64,000 bases of DNA. Source: Alkalicoccus urumqiensis. GTDB taxonomy: Bacteria; Bacillota; Bacilli; Bacillales; Salisediminibacteriaceae. The stretch covers positions 124,001 to 188,000 of the forward strand of contig NZ_PVNS01000002.1 in assembly GCF_002993335.1 (NCBI RefSeq), given 5' to 3'. A program made the position numbers and the translations under genes. Positions 7,838 through 16,362 of this stretch are shown here, piece by piece (positions within the stretch are counted from its first letter, which is position 1; each line of letters begins with the position of its first letter). A model generated the notes under the pieces. It did no database searches. It was not told the DNA's origin and saw nothing but the letters and a program-made list of their open reading frames with translations.

Positions 7838-8884
7838 ATGAGCAGAGAGCTGCGCAAACAGGATCACATAAACCACGCACTACAGACAGGACAGTCCGGC
7901 CGGCACGGACTCGACCAAGTACAGTTTGTACATCAGAGTCTTGCCGGCATAGGAGAGCAGGAGATCGATATGAAGGTGGACTGGGCTGACAGGCGGTGGG
8001 AGGCACCATTTTATATAAATGCGATGACCGGCGGGGGTGGACAGAAAACCAAAGAAATTAACGGAGCACTTGCAAAAGCGGCCGGTGCTGCAGGCATACC
8101 GGTGGCTGTCGGCTCCCAGATGGCAGCGGTGAAAGATCCGGGACAGGCGGACACGTTTGCCGTAGTGCGCAGAGAAAACCCTGATGGGATTGTTTTTGGG
8201 AATATCGGGATGGATGCCGGCGTGGAAGAAGCACTCCGTGCGGTCGAGATGATTGAAGCGGATGCACTCCAGATACATTTAAATCCCGTTCAGGAGATGA
8301 TCATGCCGGAGGGAGACCGTGATTTTACCGGTGTGCTGGAGAGGCTCACCACCATCTGCCGGAACGTGGATGTGCCGGTTATCGTTAAAGAAGTTGGATT
8401 TGGTATTAGTATGGAAACAGCTGCACTTTTGAAAGAGGCAGGTGTGAATGCCGTCGATGCAGGAGGCCGGGGAGGAACGAATTTTGCGGAAATTGAGAAC
8501 CTCCGCCGGGAGCGTCCGGTCTCCTTTTTAAACGAATGGGGAATTCCGACGAGCGTGTCGATTGTAGAGGCCGCTTCGCAGTCCTTTTCTCTGGTAACGG
8601 CTGCAGGAGGTATACGTTCTTCATTGGATGCAGCTAAATCGTATGCGCTTGGAGCAGGTGCGTGCGGGATGGCAGGCCATATGTTAAAACTGGTTACAGA
8701 GCAAGGCTGGGAAGCAGCTGCTGAAGAACTTGGGGAAATGAAAAAAGAACTCCGTACCATTATGACCCTTCTCGGCGTTCGGAACATGAACGAATGGAAA
8801 AACACGAAAATTCTTATTACCGGCGAAACCGCTGAATGGTTAAAGCTCCGCGGCTTTTCTGTGGAAGGCTTTGCACAGAGGTAA
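7838..8884 (+). CDS. fni: Type 2 isopentenyl-diphosphate delta-isomerase (FMN-dependent)
   Basis: Interconverts isopentenyl and dimethylallyl diphosphate using reduced FMN. The 348-residue protein starts MSRELRKQDHINHAL, with the family's N-terminal R-K-x-H/D-H pattern; the TIM-barrel motifs FYINAMTGGG, HLNPVQEM, GGRGGTNFAEIE and AAGGIRSSLDAAKS follow. AGGAGGGG lies just upstream of ATG 7838. The gene sits between ypfD and der as in B. subtilis (ypgA/fni). It feeds isoprenoid precursors to HepS/HepT encoded further along. Confidence 0.95.
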   Translation: MSRELRKQDHINHALQTGQSGRHGLDQVQFVHQSLAGIGEQEIDMKVDWADRRWEAPFYINAMTGGGGQKTKEINGALAKAAGAAGIPVAVGSQMAAVKDPGQADTFAVVRRENPDGIVFGNIGMDAGVEEALRAVEMIEADALQIHLNPVQEMIMPEGDRDFTGVLERLTTICRNVDVPVIVKEVGFGISMETAALLKEAGVNAVDAGGRGGTNFAEIENLRRERPVSFLNEWGIPTSVSIVEAASQSFSLVTAAGGIRSSLDAAKSYALGAGACGMAGHMLKLVTEQGWEAAAEELGEMKKELRTIMTLLGVRNMNEWKNTKILITGETAEWLKLRGFSVEGFAQR

Positions 8885-8962
8885 TAAATAAGTTCTTTTG
8901 TTCTTTAAGCCCAGGTGCTAGTATGAAAGAAGAGTCTAGATCAGAGAAAGTAGGGAAATGTT

Positions 8963-10282
8963 TTGGTAAAACCTGTACTGGCCATAGTCGGCCGGCCTAA
9001 TGTTGGAAAGTCTACGATTTTTAACCGCTTGATTGGAGAGCGGCTCGCGATTGTTGAAGATAAGCCCGGTGTCACCCGGGACCGGATTTATAGTTCGGCA
9101 GAGTGGCTGCATCACGAATTTTTCCTTATCGATACCGGCGGCATAGAAATGTCGGATGAGCCGCTTATCGAACAGATGAGAGCCCAGGCAGAACTTGCCA
9201 TCGACGAGGCGGATGTCATCTGCTTTGTTGTAAATGGAAGAGAAGGCATTACAGGAGCTGATGAGGAAGTGGCTGCACTTCTACGCCGTTCCAACAAGCC
9301 TGTTGTCATTGCTGTAAATAAAATGGATGATCCGACGCTGCATGAGAAAATGTATGAATTTTACAGCCTCGGTGTCGGTGAACCCTTCCCTGTTTCAGGA
9401 TCGCACGGTCTTGGCCTCGGTGATCTTCTCGATTCAGCCTGTGGTCATTTTCCGGATGATGCTCATGCAGAATATGACGATGAGACTATCCGCATCAGTT
9501 TGATCGGCAGACCGAATGTCGGGAAATCGTCCCTTGTCAATGCCATCCTCGGAGAAGAACGGGTTATCGTAAGTGATATCCCCGGAACAACAAGAGACGC
9601 GGTGGATACGCCGTTTACAAAAGATGAACAGGACTATGTTGTCATCGATACGGCAGGCATGCGGAAACGTGGAAAAGTATACGAATCGACAGAAAAATAC
9701 AGTGTGCTCCGTGCGTTGAAAGCCATTGAGCGCTCGGATGTTGTGCTTGTTGTTCTTGATGGAGAAGAAGGCATTATCGAACAGGATAAGAAAATTGCCG
9801 GCTATGCCCACGAGGCTGGGCGTGCAGTTGTCATTGTTGTGAACAAATGGGATGCAGTGACAAAATCAGATAAAACGATGAAAGAAATGGAAGATAAAAT
9901 CCGGGATAATTTTCAATACATGGATTATGCTCCGATCGTTTTCCTGAGTGCGAAAACGAAACAGAAGCTGCATCAGCTTCTCCCGGTCGTGCAGCAGGTC
10001 AGCGAATCCCATAATCTGCGGATTAAAACAAATGTCCTGAACGATGTGATCGTCGATGCTGTCACGTCGAATCCGACGCCGACAGACCACGGCGGGAAGC
10101 GGCTCAGGATCAACTATTCCACTCAGGTTTCTGTGGCGCCGCCGACATTCGTATTGTTTGTAAATGATCCGGAGCTGCTGCACTTTTCCTATAAGCGGTA
10201 CCTTGAAAACAACATCCGCCGTGCGTTCGGCTTTGCCGGCACGCCGATTCGGATACTTGCCCGTAAGAAAAGTGACAGCTGA
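8963..10282 (+). CDS. der: Ribosome biogenesis GTPase Der (EngA)
   Basis: Essential double GTPase acting in 50S subunit assembly. The 439-residue protein has two complete G domains. The first has GRPNVGKS at residues 10-17, DTGG and NKMD; the second has GRPNVGKSS near residue 180, [10 protein letters not shown] and NKWD. A KH-like C-terminal domain with [15 protein letters not shown] ends it. The start is TTG 8963, preceded by AGGG at 8952-8955; the ATG at 8958 is out of frame. An extended -10-like TGCTAGTAT lies at 8916-8924. A TTG start may keep its level low. Confidence 0.96.
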   Translation: MVKPVLAIVGRPNVGKSTIFNRLIGERLAIVEDKPGVTRDRIYSSAEWLHHEFFLIDTGGIEMSDEPLIEQMRAQAELAIDEADVICFVVNGREGITGADEEVAALLRRSNKPVVIAVNKMDDPTLHEKMYEFYSLGVGEPFPVSGSHGLGLGDLLDSACGHFPDDAHAEYDDETIRISLIGRPNVGKSSLVNAILGEERVIVSDIPGTTRDAVDTPFTKDEQDYVVIDTAGMRKRGKVYESTEKYSVLRALKAIERSDVVLVVLDGEEGIIEQDKKIAGYAHEAGRAVVIVVNKWDAVTKSDKTMKEMEDKIRDNFQYMDYAPIVFLSAKTKQKLHQLLPVVQQVSESHNLRIKTNVLNDVIVDAVTSNPTPTDHGGKRLRINYSTQVSVAPPTFVLFVNDPELLHFSYKRYLENNIRRAFGFAGTPIRILARKKSDS

Positions 10283-10346
10283 TCCACACGAAGAGCTGAA
10301 TCTGGTATTTCAGGGACAGCAGGTAAATGAGTAAAGGGGGGAGCCC

Positions 10347-10940
10347 ATGGCTTTTTTATCCATTGTCATCGGGTATCTGCTCGGTGCGGTAAGTTTCAGT
10401 TATCTGGCCGGGCAGATAATGAAAAAATTAGATATCCGTGATCACGGCAGCGGGAATGCAGGGGCGACAAATACACTCCGTGTTCTCGGGACGGGTCCGG
10501 CAGTGGCGGTCCTTCTTCTGGATTGTGCCAAGGGGATCGCAGCAGTCTGGATCGGCTACAGCATGAGCGGAGGCGATCCACTGTTTGCAGCTCTTGCCGG
10601 CGCAGCATCTGTTATCGGCCACAACTGGCCGGTGTACTTTGGTTTCCGCGGCGGAAAAGGAGTGGCTACGACGATTGGTGTTCTTGCAACAATCGTTTTC
10701 TGGCCGGCGCTTGCAGCAGGGATCGCTGCCATCGCTTCCATTTTTATCACCAGGTATGTTTCGCTCGGTTCACTGTTGTTTATGACAGGAACAACGATTC
10801 TGCTTCCTTTTTTCAATTATCCTGCCGTATATTTTTATACTGTACTGGGATTAACGATTTTGTCTTTCTGGCGTCATCGGACGAATATCAAGCGATTAAT
10901 CAGCGGGACAGAGAGCCGCATTGGTGAGAAAGCATCTTAA
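10347..10940 (+). CDS. plsY: Acyl-phosphate:glycerol-3-phosphate acyltransferase PlsY
   Basis: Integral membrane enzyme that transfers an acyl group from acyl-phosphate to glycerol 3-phosphate, the first step of phospholipid synthesis. The 197-residue protein has about five membrane segments and the three PlsY motifs: GSGNAGATNTLRVLG near residue 35, GHNWPVYFGFRGGKGVATT near residue 92, and SLGSL with a following hydrophobic run. It lies directly before gpsA, whose product supplies its glycerol 3-phosphate. In B. subtilis plsY (yneS) is elsewhere and another gene fills this place, so the arrangement differs from that model. ATG 10347 has GGGGGAG just upstream. Confidence 0.95.
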   Translation: MAFLSIVIGYLLGAVSFSYLAGQIMKKLDIRDHGSGNAGATNTLRVLGTGPAVAVLLLDCAKGIAAVWIGYSMSGGDPLFAALAGAASVIGHNWPVYFGFRGGKGVATTIGVLATIVFWPALAAGIAAIASIFITRYVSLGSLLFMTGTTILLPFFNYPAVYFYTVLGLTILSFWRHRTNIKRLISGTESRIGEKAS

Positions 10941-10953
10941 AGGGGGAAAAGCT

Positions 10954-12003
10954 GTGAAACAGACGGCCGTAATCGGAGCTGGGAGCTGGGGTACTGCACT
11001 TGCCCTCGTTCTGGCAGACAATGGACTTGAAGTGGATTTATGGGCCCGGTCAGAAAAGCAGGCGGAAGCAATGCATTCATCGCGCAGAAACATGCGCTAC
11101 CTGCCGGGCGTTGAACTTCCTGAACAGATTAAACCGACTGCTTCCCTTGAGACAGCAGTAAAAGACAAGGACATGATTGTCCTCGTTGTACCAACCAAAG
11201 CAGTCCGGGAAGTACTTCCGGCGCTGCGGCCGCTCCTGAAAGAAGGAGCAGTCATTGCTCACGCAAGCAAAGGGATCGAACCGGAAACGCATCTTCGCGT
11301 TTCGGAAGTTATTGCCGAAGAGCTTCCGGGTCATCCGGTTGCCTGTCTGAGCGGGCCGTCGCACGCGGAAGAGGTGTGCAAACGACAGCCGACAACAGTG
11401 ACTAGCTCGTCGCTGCATATGGAAACGGCAGAGCTCGTACAGGATGTGTTTATGAATACATATTTCCGGGTGTACACAAATCCGGATCTGACCGGTGTGG
11501 AGATAGGCGGCTCTTTAAAAAATATTATTGCGATCGGGTCCGGGATGACTAGTGGACTGGGCTTTGGCGATAATGCCCGGGCAGCGTTAATGACGAGAGG
11601 TCTTGCAGAAATCTCCCGCCTCGGAGTCAAACTCGGAGCCGACCCGCTTACCTTTTCGGGTCTTTCCGGTCTCGGCGATCTGATTGTAACCTGTACTTCC
11701 TATCACAGCCGGAATTGGCGTGCCGGGAACATGATAGGTAAAGGCATGACAATCAATCAGGTGGAAACCGAAATGGGCATGGTCGTCGAAGGTGTCCGGA
11801 CGACGAAAGCAGCCCAGCAGTTGGCGGAAAAACTGGATGTCGAAATGCCTATCACATCGGAGCTTTACGCAGTTCTTTTTGAAAACAAAGACGTGGAAGA
11901 GGCAGTAGAAGCATTGATGGGGCGTGTGAAAAAACATGAAATGGAAGCTCCCGCAGTTTCACGAAACACGAATAGAGACCCGCTCGATCATTTCGAACCG
12001 TAG
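10954..12003 (+). CDS. gpsA: Glycerol-3-phosphate dehydrogenase [NAD(P)+]
   Basis: Reduces dihydroxyacetone phosphate to sn-glycerol 3-phosphate. The 349-residue protein begins MKQTAVIGAGSWGTALA, with the dinucleotide-binding GAGSWG motif; GSLKNIIAIGSG carries the catalytic lysine, and LSGLGDLIVTC and GDNARAALMTRGLAEI are family blocks. The frame extends upstream to 10921, but AGGGGGAAAAG at about 10941 marks GTG 10954 as the start. It is coupled with plsY 14 bases upstream. A terminator lies at 12124. Confidence 0.96.
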   Translation: MKQTAVIGAGSWGTALALVLADNGLEVDLWARSEKQAEAMHSSRRNMRYLPGVELPEQIKPTASLETAVKDKDMIVLVVPTKAVREVLPALRPLLKEGAVIAHASKGIEPETHLRVSEVIAEELPGHPVACLSGPSHAEEVCKRQPTTVTSSSLHMETAELVQDVFMNTYFRVYTNPDLTGVEIGGSLKNIIAIGSGMTSGLGFGDNARAALMTRGLAEISRLGVKLGADPLTFSGLSGLGDLIVTCTSYHSRNWRAGNMIGKGMTINQVETEMGMVVEGVRTTKAAQQLAEKLDVEMPITSELYAVLFENKDVEEAVEALMGRVKKHEMEAPAVSRNTNRDPLDHFEP

Positions 12004-12123
12004 TTCAGGGCGGACGAGGGAAGTGCCGGTCCTGTCGCTTCTATTTGATTATTGGAAATTTCTTATCTATATATGGTGTGATACACAGATGAAGCCGGCA
12101 CAGTCCCGCTTCCTGCGCACACT

Positions 12124-12163
12124 GGCTGCGGCGGTTATTTCAGGACCGGCCGCAGCCATTTTT
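12124..12163 (+). terminator. Terminator in the gpsA-yphE intergenic region
   Basis: GGCTGCGGC (12124-12132) pairs with GCCGCAGCC (12149-12157), followed by ATTTTT. The gap 12004-12316 holds this terminator and the yphE promoter; I see no convincing gene in it, although two short overlapping frames run through it. Confidence 0.75.
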
Positions 12164-12273
12164 GCCTGTGGGCGTGTTCCTGATCCTGCTGCATATCATT
12201 TTTGTGGCTGTGTTCAGGTCCACTCATTCAATAAATGTACACACGGCTCATACATGCACAGCGGCCGGCGCTG

Positions 12274-12282
12274 TGCTATAAT
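12274..12282 (+). promoter_or_regulatory. Extended -10 promoter for yphE-yphF
   Basis: TGCTATAAT, an extended -10 element, with only a weak -35 (ATGCAC, 12254-12259) 17 bases upstream. The yphE start is 34 bases downstream. Confidence 0.5.
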
Positions 12283-12316
12283 GATGCCGACTTCATCGTG
12301 AAGGAGGGGGAGAAAA

Positions 12317-12520
12317 ATGTTTGAAGATCCGTTACTCAAAATGTGGGTATCCTTCATTGCTATGGGACTAATGACTTTATCTGTTATATTGACTGTATTC
12401 ACTAAATTAAAGCTGAAGGGATTTCTTCGGTATTCGCTTTTATCCATCAGTTTTGTCTGTATTATCATCTCCGGGCTGATCGTCTTTCTGGTTACATTCA
12501 GCGGGCCGGTACCGGAATAA
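12317..12520 (+). CDS. yphE: Small membrane protein YphE (DUF2768 type)
   Basis: A 67-residue protein with two hydrophobic segments, about residues 9-28 and 41-60, joined by a short basic loop (KLKLKG). This length, topology and place between gpsA and a lipoprotein gene match YphE of B. subtilis, of unknown function. GGAGGGGGAG lies just before the ATG. It has its own promoter and is probably co-transcribed with yphF 27 bases downstream. The identification rests on position and topology more than on residue-level motifs. Confidence 0.75.
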   Translation: MFEDPLLKMWVSFIAMGLMTLSVILTVFTKLKLKGFLRYSLLSISFVCIIISGLIVFLVTFSGPVPE

Positions 12521-12547
12521 CATCTTAGAAGAAAGCAGGGTCAGACT

Positions 12548-13288
12548 ATGCAGAACTATTTGTGGCTGCTTTTAAGCGTGTTTTTCCTCAGCGGATGTCT
12601 TTATCCCGATGAGCAGCGTGCCCAGGATACGGCTCCGAACGAGGAACAGCTTGCTCAAGTGCAGACTGCAGTCGAATCCTTTCAGGAGAACACCCAGGTG
12701 CTGCCGATCGAAACGAGAGATGCAGCTACCCCTGCCTACAGGCGGTATCCTGTTCAATTTTCCCAGCTTGTGCCTCAGTATTTAAACGAGTCGCCGCCGA
12801 ACGCATTCGAGAATGGCGGGAAGTATCAATATGTCCTGATTGAAGTGGAAGAAACACCTCAGGTGAAACTCATTGATCTTGCAGCGCTGTCGGACCTCCA
12901 GTCGCTTCAGACGAGGTTAACCGCATACAGAAGGTCTAATGATTACGCACCTATCCTGGAGGTCGCGGGGCCGGAACTGTTGAAACTGGATTATTCAGAA
13001 CTGGGATATGAAGAGGAGCCCACGGTGGAGAGTCCTTTTCATCCAACACACCGCCTTCCACTGCTGTATACGACAGATGGAGAAATCGTCGTTGACTACC
13101 GTCTCGACATTCTTCATTACATTGATGAATATGGCATGGAAGAGTATGAAACTGGAGAAAATCTTCTTCCTCTACTGACGGATCACGCACCATTTGTACC
13201 GTTCAACTCGGTTCCGCAGGTGATGAATGAGGAGGGGGAAATTGAATTCCGCCCTGATTTGGAGCAGGTTGTGCCACAGACCGGGTGA
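12548..13288 (+). CDS. yphF: Lipoprotein YphF
   Basis: A 246-residue predicted lipoprotein: a short N-terminus, hydrophobic run and the lipobox LSGC with the cysteine at residue 17, so the mature protein should be anchored to the outer face of the membrane. The rest is hydrophilic and acidic with no membrane segment. Length and position match YphF of B. subtilis (244 residues), whose role is unknown. In B. subtilis spoIVA follows; here hbs comes next after a 180-bp gap. Confidence 0.8.
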   Translation: MQNYLWLLLSVFFLSGCLYPDEQRAQDTAPNEEQLAQVQTAVESFQENTQVLPIETRDAATPAYRRYPVQFSQLVPQYLNESPPNAFENGGKYQYVLIEVEETPQVKLIDLAALSDLQSLQTRLTAYRRSNDYAPILEVAGPELLKLDYSELGYEEEPTVESPFHPTHRLPLLYTTDGEIVVDYRLDILHYIDEYGMEEYETGENLLPLLTDHAPFVPFNSVPQVMNEEGEIEFRPDLEQVVPQTG

Positions 13289-13355
13289 AATCATGTATTT
13301 TTTTCCTCCAATTCCATATATATTTATAAAAAAAACATGAATTACACGAAAGTTG

Positions 13356-13384
13356 TTGAATTCGCGGGCTTTTTCGTTTAACAT
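13356..13384 (+). promoter_or_regulatory. Sigma-A promoter for hbs
   Basis: TTGAAT (13356-13361), 17-nt spacer, TAACAT (13379-13384). The transcript would have a leader of about 80 bases containing the inverted repeat at 13394. Confidence 0.6.
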
Positions 13385-13393
13385 AAGCGTTGT

Positions 13394-13416
13394 TATCCCT
13401 TTCACATCAAGGGATA
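13394..13416 (+). repeat. Inverted repeat in the hbs leader
   Basis: TATCCCTT and AAGGGATA are perfectly complementary 8-mers around a 7-nt loop, starting about 10 bases after the hbs -10 box. It could be an operator at the transcription start or a 5' stabilising hairpin. Confidence 0.5.
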
Positions 13417-13470
13417 GCGCGGTTTGGAGTAAAATGGTAACCAATCCTATGTTGCAGGGAGGTGAGTTAC

Positions 13471-13743
13471 ATGAACAAAACAGAACTGATTAATGCAGTT
13501 GCTGAGAAAACGGATCTTTCTAAGAAGGATGCGACTGGTGCTGTCGACGCAGTATTTGACATCATCACGGATTCCCTGAAAAAGGAAGAAAAAGTCCAGC
13601 TGATCGGTTTCGGTAACTTTGAAGTCCGTGAACGTGCTGCCCGTAAAGGCCGCAACCCACAGACAGGCGAAGAGATCGAAATTCCAGCAAGCAACGTACC
13701 TGCGTTCAAGCCAGGTAAAGCGCTTAAGGATGCAGTGAAATAA
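13471..13743 (+). CDS. hbs: DNA-binding protein HU
   Basis: Abundant nucleoid protein of 90 residues that binds and bends DNA as a homodimer. It begins [19 protein letters not shown] and carries the HU signature [21 protein letters not shown] near residues 46-66 and the C-terminal [12 protein letters not shown]. The GTG at 13462 is in frame but falls inside the ribosome site GGGAGGTGAG (13458-13467), so ATG 13471 is the start. It is monocistronic, with a strong promoter candidate upstream, and a palindrome and terminator downstream. In B. subtilis hbs also lies directly before mtrA (folE). Confidence 0.97.
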   Translation: MNKTELINAVAEKTDLSKKDATGAVDAVFDIITDSLKKEEKVQLIGFGNFEVRERAARKGRNPQTGEEIEIPASNVPAFKPGKALKDAVK

Positions 13744-13766
13744 TTACATAAGGTACCTTATGTAAT
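13743..13766 (+). repeat. Perfect 24-bp palindrome immediately after hbs
   Basis: ATTACATAAGGT followed directly by ACCTTATGTAAT, a perfect palindrome with no loop, beginning at the last base of the hbs stop codon. The separate intrinsic terminator starts 5 bases later, so the palindrome is not needed for termination. Confidence 0.85.
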
Positions 13767-13770
13767 AAAA

Positions 13771-13805
13771 AGATCCCCGGTGGAGACTCTGCCGGGGATC
13801 TTTTT
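13771..13805 (+). terminator. Intrinsic terminator after hbs
   Basis: AGATCCCCGG (13771-13780) pairs with CCGGGGATCT (13792-13801), followed by TTTTT. Confidence 0.92.
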
Positions 13806-13923
13806 GTATGGATGATAGAAAATGAAAAATTCAGGTACATGAACCGTTCAACTCCCCATTTTCAAGAAGCGGGCTGCGCAGTTCAAGGAAATGCTCCCTG
13901 CAGCAGGAGAAAAGCCATATCTG

Positions 13924-13953
13924 TTGTAGGGCATTTTTCACCTGTGCTATGAT
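13924..13953 (+). promoter_or_regulatory. Promoter for folE-mtrB
   Basis: TTGTAG (13924-13929) and TATGAT (13948-13953) with an 18-nt spacer; the -10 is extended (TGCTATGAT from 13945). Confidence 0.55.
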
Positions 13954-13987
13954 CAAAACATGAATTCAACATTGGAGGCAGATGACT

Positions 13988-14566
13988 ATGAGCCAGGTAA
14001 ATCACGATAAAATTCAGCAGGCTGTGACGATGATACTGGAAGCGATCGGGGAAGATCCATCCAGAGAAGGACTCCAGGATACGCCGCAGCGTGTAGCGAG
14101 AATGTATGAAGAAGTCTTTCAGGGCCTCCACCAGGATCCAAAGGAACATTTTAAAACAGTATTTGGTGAAGACCACGAAGAACTTGTTCTCGTAAAAGAC
14201 ATTCCTTTCTATTCCATGTGTGAACATCACCTCGTACCGTTTTTCGGTAAAGCGCATATCGGCTACCTCCCACAGGGAGGAAAAGTGACTGGGTTGAGTA
14301 AACTGGCCCGTGCCGTCGAAGCTGTAACAAAAAGACCCCAGCTTCAGGAAAGAATTACGTCCACCATCGCAGACTCCATGGTGGAGACCCTCGACCCGCG
14401 CGGTGTTATGGTAATCGTGGAAGCAGAACATATGTGCATGACGATGCGCGGCGTGAAAAAACCGGGCTCTTCTACGGTGACGTCCGCTGTCCGCGGAGCA
14501 TTCCGGACGGACGAAGCTGCCAGAGCAGAAGTATTATCACTTATTCGTTCCCAGGGGGCGTCTTAA
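13988..14566 (+). CDS. folE: GTP cyclohydrolase IA (MtrA/FolE)
   Basis: Converts GTP to 7,8-dihydroneopterin triphosphate, the entry to folate synthesis. The 192-residue protein has the zinc-binding motif [10 protein letters not shown] and the second ligand cysteine in [10 protein letters not shown], plus [21 protein letters not shown], a family signature. An ATG at 13982 also lies in frame, but GGAGG at 13974-13978 is only 3 bases from it and 9 bases from ATG 13988. It is paired with mtrB, exactly as mtrA-mtrB in B. subtilis, with no gap between stop and start. Confidence 0.96.
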   Translation: MSQVNHDKIQQAVTMILEAIGEDPSREGLQDTPQRVARMYEEVFQGLHQDPKEHFKTVFGEDHEELVLVKDIPFYSMCEHHLVPFFGKAHIGYLPQGGKVTGLSKLARAVEAVTKRPQLQERITSTIADSMVETLDPRGVMVIVEAEHMCMTMRGVKKPGSSTVTSAVRGAFRTDEAARAEVLSLIRSQGAS

Positions 14567-14794
14567 TTGGCACAAAACAACGACTATATTGTTATCCGCG
14601 CTGATGAGAACGGTGTAAATGTGATCGGGCTGACACGCGGCACAGACACACGCTTTCACCATTCGGAAAAACTCGATAAGCATGAGGTAATGATTGCTCA
14701 GTTTACAGAACATACGTCAGCGATCAAAATCCGCGGGAAAGCGACGGTGCAGACGGCGCATGGTGAAATGAAAACACCGTCTGAAGAAGAGTAG
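14567..14794 (+). CDS. mtrB: Trp RNA-binding attenuation protein TRAP
   Basis: The 75-residue subunit of the 11-mer ring that, when loaded with tryptophan, binds (G/U)AG repeats in RNA. The core [18 protein letters not shown] and [14 protein letters not shown] is nearly identical to B. subtilis TRAP. The RNA-binding triad is present as K35, K54 and R56 (K37, K56, R58 in B. subtilis). The tryptophan pocket residues in TRGTDT and QFTEHTSA are kept. The start is TTG 14567, immediately after the folE stop, with AGGGGG at 14553-14558. Its evident target, eleven GAG triplets before trpE, lies 9 kb downstream. No anti-TRAP gene is seen in the window. Confidence 0.97.
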   Translation: MAQNNDYIVIRADENGVNVIGLTRGTDTRFHHSEKLDKHEVMIAQFTEHTSAIKIRGKATVQTAHGEMKTPSEEE

Positions 14795-14872
14795 GTTTCA
14801 GCTGCACCCGCCGCGCACTGCTCATACAGGCCCTGGTTTCTTCAATCATGCTTCCTGACTGGAAATAGAATG

Positions 14873-14881
14873 TGCTATACT
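14873..14881 (+). promoter_or_regulatory. Extended -10 promoter for hepS operon
   Basis: TGCTATACT with no good -35 at 17 bases; CTGACT (14855-14860) is only 15 bases upstream. It lies 55 bases before the hepS start. Confidence 0.45.
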
Positions 14882-14935
14882 GGACAGGCGTATTTTTCTG
14901 TTCGCTGGAAAGGGAGCAGGGATGGAGGAAATGGG

Positions 14936-15646
14936 ATGACCGCAACTTATGACAACCTGCATACAATTCATACATTAACAACGGAATTTTATAAGAGTGT
15001 CCGGCAGCCTTATGTACAGCGGTATCTGCCCGAGCCTGCACTCAATCCAATGCAGGCTGGGCTTCTGCTGACACTGCTTGAGCAGTCGGACGAAACGTTT
15101 ACAGAGGAGTCGAAGCGGGCTGCTGTTCTTGCAGCACTGCTCGTACAGGCAGCAATGGATGCGCACGACCGCATTGGTGCCGGCCCGGTATTTTCGGAAT
15201 CCGAAAGAAAACAACGGCAGCTCACGGTGCTTGCAGGAGATTATTACAGCAGCCTGTATTATTCCATCCTTGCTCAGCATGGGGAGACGGCTCTGTTAAA
15301 AGTGCTGTCCAGAGCAGTACAGAAGATAAACATGGAAAAAATGAGGGCGTATCGTGCGGAAAATGAAGAAGAGCGGCTGTATCATTTAATCGAAGCCAAA
15401 AACATGCTCACTTCAGAAGTTGCGCTGCACCTTGGACTTCCGGAATCGGGTGCAGGCATGAAGCAGCTTTTTTTCCTGCAGTACCTCGTCGAGTATCCGG
15501 AAGCTTCCGGAGGACGTACGAAAGAAAAGCTGGTGGAAGCGGCAGAGACAATTCACAGTCTGCGGGCAGATACATGGAAGCTGCAGCAGGTCATGGAAAG
15601 GGAAGCCTCCCGTCTGCTGTCCGCTTATGAGAACAGGGGCGTGTAA
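14936..15646 (+). CDS. hepS: Heptaprenyl diphosphate synthase component I (HepS)
   Basis: Small non-catalytic partner of HepT in the two-component synthase that makes the C35 heptaprenyl chain of menaquinone-7. The 236-residue protein is mostly helical and lacks the DDxxD motifs, as expected for component I. It shows the conserved block [22 protein letters not shown] at 14924-14928 supports ATG 14936; the frame upstream to 14870 crosses the promoter. It follows mtrB and precedes menG as in B. subtilis. It is the most divergent gene of the operon and identified partly by context. Confidence 0.88.
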   Translation: MTATYDNLHTIHTLTTEFYKSVRQPYVQRYLPEPALNPMQAGLLLTLLEQSDETFTEESKRAAVLAALLVQAAMDAHDRIGAGPVFSESERKQRQLTVLAGDYYSSLYYSILAQHGETALLKVLSRAVQKINMEKMRAYRAENEEERLYHLIEAKNMLTSEVALHLGLPESGAGMKQLFFLQYLVEYPEASGGRTKEKLVEAAETIHSLRADTWKLQQVMEREASRLLSAYENRGV

Positions 15647-15648
15647 AA

Positions 15649-16362
15649 TTGGAACATCCAAAAGAAAAGCGGGTACATGACGTATTTGAGACGATATCAG
15701 GACGATACGACCGTATGAACTCCATTATTAGTTTTCAGCAGCATAAACGGTGGAGAAAAAAGACGATGAAGCAGATGAACGTGCAGCCCGGAGACCGGTG
15801 TCTGGATGTCTGCTGTGGTACAGCAGACTGGACGCTGGCTCTTTCTGATGCCGCGGGCCCGGATGGAGACGTCACTGGACTTGATTTCAGTGAAAACATG
15901 CTTCAGGTCGGAAGAGTGAAAACAAACGACAGACCGGACATTAACCTGATCCAGGGGAACGCAATGGCTCTGCCATTTGAAGATAATACATATGATGTCG
16001 TTACTATTGGTTTTGGTTTACGAAATGTTCCGGATTATATGCAGGTGCTGGCTGAAATGCACCGGGTCGTCAAGCCGGGCGGGCAGGTTGTCTGTCTGGA
16101 GACGTCACAGCCGGAAATGCCGGTCGTCTCCGGACTGTACTGGTTTTATTTTTCTATCTTAATGCCGCAGCTCGGCCGGTTGTTTGCGGGAAGCTATGAA
16201 CAGTATTCCTGGCTTCAGGAATCAAGCAGAGAATTTCCGGGAAGAGAAGAGCTCCGGGCGATGTTTTTTGATGCGGGATTTCATACGGTCCGTGTAAAAG
16301 CATTCGCACTTGGAGCCGCTGCCGCCCATTTCGGCAGGAAGGACGATCAGCATGATTCGTAA
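15649..16362 (+). CDS. menG: Demethylmenaquinone methyltransferase
   Basis: SAM-dependent enzyme that C-methylates demethylmenaquinone, the last step of menaquinone synthesis. It begins [20 protein letters not shown], followed by [20 protein letters not shown]. Motif [13 protein letters not shown] binds SAM, and [23 protein letters not shown] is a UbiE/MenG signature. The 237 residues match the family. The start is TTG 15649 with AGGGG upstream. It overlaps ubiA by 11 bases. MenG serves both the classical and the futalosine routes, so its presence does not decide between them. Confidence 0.95.
   Translation: MEHPKEKRVHDVFETISGRYDRMNSIISFQQHKRWRKKTMKQMNVQPGDRCLDVCCGTADWTLALSDAAGPDGDVTGLDFSENMLQVGRVKTNDRPDINLIQGNAMALPFEDNTYDVVTIGFGLRNVPDYMQVLAEMHRVVKPGGQVVCLETSQPEMPVVSGLYWFYFSILMPQLGRLFAGSYEQYSWLQESSREFPGREELRAMFFDAGFHTVRVKAFALGAAAAHFGRKDDQHDS

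Noticed and set aside
12004-12316. Short open frames in the gpsA-yphE gap as genes
   Set aside because: They cross a terminator and promoter, lack ribosome sites and show no protein-like composition.
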